A stretch of DNA of 14,891 bases from Rhodospirillales bacterium (GTDB lineage: Bacteria; Pseudomonadota; Alphaproteobacteria; Rhodospirillales; Casp-alpha2), in assembly GCA_028282185.1 (NCBI GenBank), contig JANQIJ010000192.1, forward strand, positions 1 through 14,891, read 5' to 3'. Of this stretch, positions 13,056 to 14,891 are shown piece by piece. Numbering within the stretch: the first letter of the stretch is position 1; each line of letters opens with the position of its first letter. The position numbers were made by a program, and so were the translations under genes. The notes under the pieces were generated by a model that was not told the origin of the DNA, did not search any database, and saw only the letters and a program-made list of their open reading frames with translations.

Positions 13056-13336
13056 TCAATCGGCCGGCGGGGCGCCGCGGCCGTGGGGTGCGGTCAGATT
13101 CTGATCCGGTTCCAGGAGCACGATCCCCGTTGGATTAATGGACCGGTGGCTGCCGTAATAGTGTTCCTTGATGGCGGGCATATCGACGGTCGCCGCGATC
13201 TCCGGCCGGTGGGACCGGGGGCGCCGTCCGCGGTCACCCAGTTGCGGAAAATCGCGTCTTCGCGCTTGAACCGGCCGTCCGTCGATTTGGTGTCATACCA
13301 CTTGTCCCGCCATTGGCCGTTGATCGGAAGTCCCAT
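13056..13336 (-). pseudogene. Glutathionyl-hydroquinone reductase remnant with internal deletion
   Basis: From ATG 13336 the first 44 codons give MGLPINGQWRDKWYDTKSTD... to GAPGPTG, the typical N-terminus of glutathionyl-hydroquinone reductases (YqjG/ECM4 type, omega-like GSTs of about 320 residues). Directly after PTG, about 13204, the frame changes. A frame shifted by one reads EIAATVDMPAIKEHYYGSHR and then SINPTGIVLLEPDQNLTAPHGR, ending at TGA 13058-13056. That is the family C-terminus. Roughly 230 middle residues are missing, including the catalytic CPWA region. In the original frame translation stops after 80 residues. The start (AAGGGGA 8 nt upstream) is preserved. The gene is dead for its known function. 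Confidence 0.85.
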
Positions 13337-13392
13337 GAAAATTGTCCCCTTGGCAGGGTCCTCCCGTTAGTCCCGTAGGTCGGCGGCCTGGC

Positions 13393-14891
13393 TTAGCGCC
13401 CTTCGCGCCACCAGGCGGCCATCAGCGGCGCCAGGGCCAGCAAGGCCAGCAGCAGGCCGGCCAGCAGGGCGACGTCGCGCAGGCCGGTCACGACGTAGGA
13501 CTTGTTGGCGACCAGACCGATCCAGCCGCGCCCGGCCGTGTCCCGCCCCGGATCGACGCGGCGCAGGTCGGGCAGGCCGTCGGCCAGCCAGCGGATCGAT
13601 CCGCCGCTGGCTTCGGCCAGGGGGGCCAGGACTTGGTCGCTGGCCCGCAAGTCCGACAATTCCAGGGGATTGAGATCGCCCGAGGCGACCAGCGCTGAAT
13701 GCGTGCCGTCGTTTAGCCGGTAGAGGCCGATCTCGGCGGCCGGCAGCACCGCCCGCCAGCGTCCCGCCTCGGCCCGTTCCAGGGAGACCTCCCGAACGTC
13801 GCCGGACGGGCTGGTGACCGTCACCGGGGCCGTGGTGTCGGCCAGCGAGCGCCGCTCGACTGTCAGCTTGCCGCCGCGCACCTGGGCACCCAGGCGCTCT
13901 TCCTCCAGGTCCGGTTCGCGCATCAGCCAATGGGCCAGGCGGCGCAGTAATTCCCCTTGCGGGCCGCCGCCGTCATAGCCCCGCGCCCAAAGCCAGATGT
14001 GGTCCGACATGACCTGGGCGACCCGCCCTTCGCCGACCCGGTCAAGCAGCAGCAAGGGGTGATCCTGCAGGCCCGTCATCAACGAAACGCCGGCCGTGGC
14101 ATCACCGGGGATCTGCCGGAACCAGCGGCCCCAGGGTGGCGTGTCCGTCGGCGCCGTCGTTGCCGTCGGGCCGGCCAGGCCGGCGGTCACCGGATGGCGC
14201 TGGCCGGTGTCGGAAACCCGGGGGTGGAACGCGGCTTCCAGCGGCCGGCCGGCCGGCGCCGCCGGCAGAACGTCGCGCAGCGCCGTGTGATACAGGCTGG
14301 TCCGGCCGGTGAATTCCGGGCCCACGGCCATCAACAGGGCGCCGCCGTCGCGCACCCGTTTGGCGATATTTGCCATGTGTTCCGATTGCAGGACGCCGCG
14401 CTTGAGATAGCGGTCGAAGACGATCAGGTCGAATTCCTCCAACCGTTCGACGAACAGTTCATGGGTCGGAAAGGCGATGAGCGCCAGTTCGTTCAGCGGC
14501 GTGAAGTCGTCCTTGTCCGGCGGCCGCAGGATCGTGAAGTGCACCAGATCGACCGACGGGTCCGATTTCAACAGATTGCGCCAGGTCCGTTCCGCCGCGT
14601 GCGGCTGGCCCGAGACCAACAATACGCGTAGCCTGTCGCGGACGCCGTTGACGCTGATTAGCGCCCGGTTGTTGACCTGCGACAGTTCGCCCACCGCCGG
14701 TTCGACCGCGATCTCGGCCAGCGCCGGGCCGGCGTGTTCCAGCTTGAACGTGAACGGCCGGTCTTCGCCCAGCGGGACCAAGGCTTCTTCCAAAAGCACG
14801 CCGCCGACGGAAAATCGGACCCGCGCCGCCGCCCGGCCGGTGGCCGCGTCCTTGTCCGGACCCGCCCGCAGCGCCGATTGGTCCTCGATCC
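13393..14891 (-). CDS. Membrane-anchored protein with GATase1-like domain (5' end outside window)
   Basis: About 498 C-terminal residues are visible and the frame is open to the window edge. A segment from about 14634 to 14260 (RLRVLLVSGQPHAAERTWRN, then EEFDLIVFDRYLKRG and GGALLMAVGPEF) has the alternating strand-helix pattern of class I glutamine-amidotransferase-like domains. The Cys-His-Glu triad is not apparent, so it is probably a non-catalytic version. A C-terminal hydrophobic helix (about 13473-13410, DVALLAGLLLALLALAPLMAAWW) anchors it in the membrane. Similar alphaproteobacterial proteins usually sit after MoxR, DUF58 and BatA-like genes; those would lie beyond the right edge. That context is recalled, not seen. 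The exact function is unknown. Confidence 0.75.
   Translation of the reverse strand, partial: IEDQSALRAGPDKDAATGRAAARVRFSVGGVLLEEALVPLGEDRPFTFKLEHAGPALAEIAVEPAVGELSQVNNRALISVNGVRDRLRVLLVSGQPHAAERTWRNLLKSDPSVDLVHFTILRPPDKDDFTPLNELALIAFPTHELFVERLEEFDLIVFDRYLKRGVLQSEHMANIAKRVRDGGALLMAVGPEFTGRTSLYHTALRDVLPAAPAGRPLEAAFHPRVSDTGQRHPVTAGLAGPTATTAPTDTPPWGRWFRQIPGDATAGVSLMTGLQDHPLLLLDRVGEGRVAQVMSDHIWLWARGYDGGGPQGELLRRLAHWLMREPDLEEERLGAQVRGGKLTVERRSLADTTAPVTVTSPSGDVREVSLERAEAGRWRAVLPAAEIGLYRLNDGTHSALVASGDLNPLELSDLRASDQVLAPLAEASGGSIRWLADGLPDLRRVDPGRDTAGRGWIGLVANKSYVVTGLRDVALLAGLLLALLALAPLMAAWWREGR

Noticed and set aside
1..14891. CRISPR arrays, tRNA or rRNA genes
   Set aside because: No regularly spaced direct repeats, no cloverleaf-like sequence with a TTCGA-type T loop and acceptor stem, and no ribosomal RNA motifs were seen on either strand.

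Overview
The window is GC-rich DNA, and its core genes look alphaproteobacterial, probably from a Rhodospirillales-like organism. The evidence is a Rieske/cytochrome b/cytochrome c1 operon of alphaproteobacterial type next to trmL and hemF, an orphan FlgG-type rod protein, and the overall protein sequence style. The genus cannot be fixed from the sequence alone.

Layout. Positions 1-109 hold the end of an IS481-family insertion sequence, with only the first 13 transposase codons inside the window. Positions 110-661 have no convincing long gene. They carry a strong Shine-Dalgarno with a tiny ORF, interleaved inverted repeats and a bidirectional terminator. Positions 662-3383 (minus) encode the cytochrome bc1 complex in the order petA-petB-petC. 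Diverging from it are trmL and hemF (3658-5042, plus), which overlap by ATGA. Positions 5043-6414 are an AT-richer accessory patch: an unrecognised gene broken by one extra T, then a BrnT/BrnA toxin-antitoxin pair.

The most notable block is 6411-10113 (minus), a complete phosphite uptake and oxidation operon: ptxA (ATPase), ptxB (binding protein), ptxC (permease) and ptxD (NAD-dependent phosphite dehydrogenase). A Pho-box-like sequence with a -10 element inside a perfect palindrome lies upstream. PtxD retains the known catalytic residues. The ABC transporter would import phosphite (HPO3 2-) and PtxD would oxidise it to phosphate in the cytoplasm, which supports growth on reduced phosphorus. 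No ptxE-type LysR regulator is present in the window. The brnA and ptxD stop codons overlap tail to tail.

Positions 10500-11282 (minus) encode a FlgG distal-rod protein with no other flagellar gene nearby, preceded by a sigma-54-like promoter and a heavily folded leader. Positions 11579-13040 (plus) hold a zinc-independent MDR quinone/alkene-type oxidoreductase and a Rid-family protein that lacks the canonical catalytic arginine. Positions 13056-13336 (minus) are the two ends of a glutathionyl-hydroquinone reductase gene fused by an internal deletion. Positions 13393-14891 (minus) are the C-terminal part of a large membrane-anchored protein with a glutamine-amidotransferase-like fold, running off the right edge.
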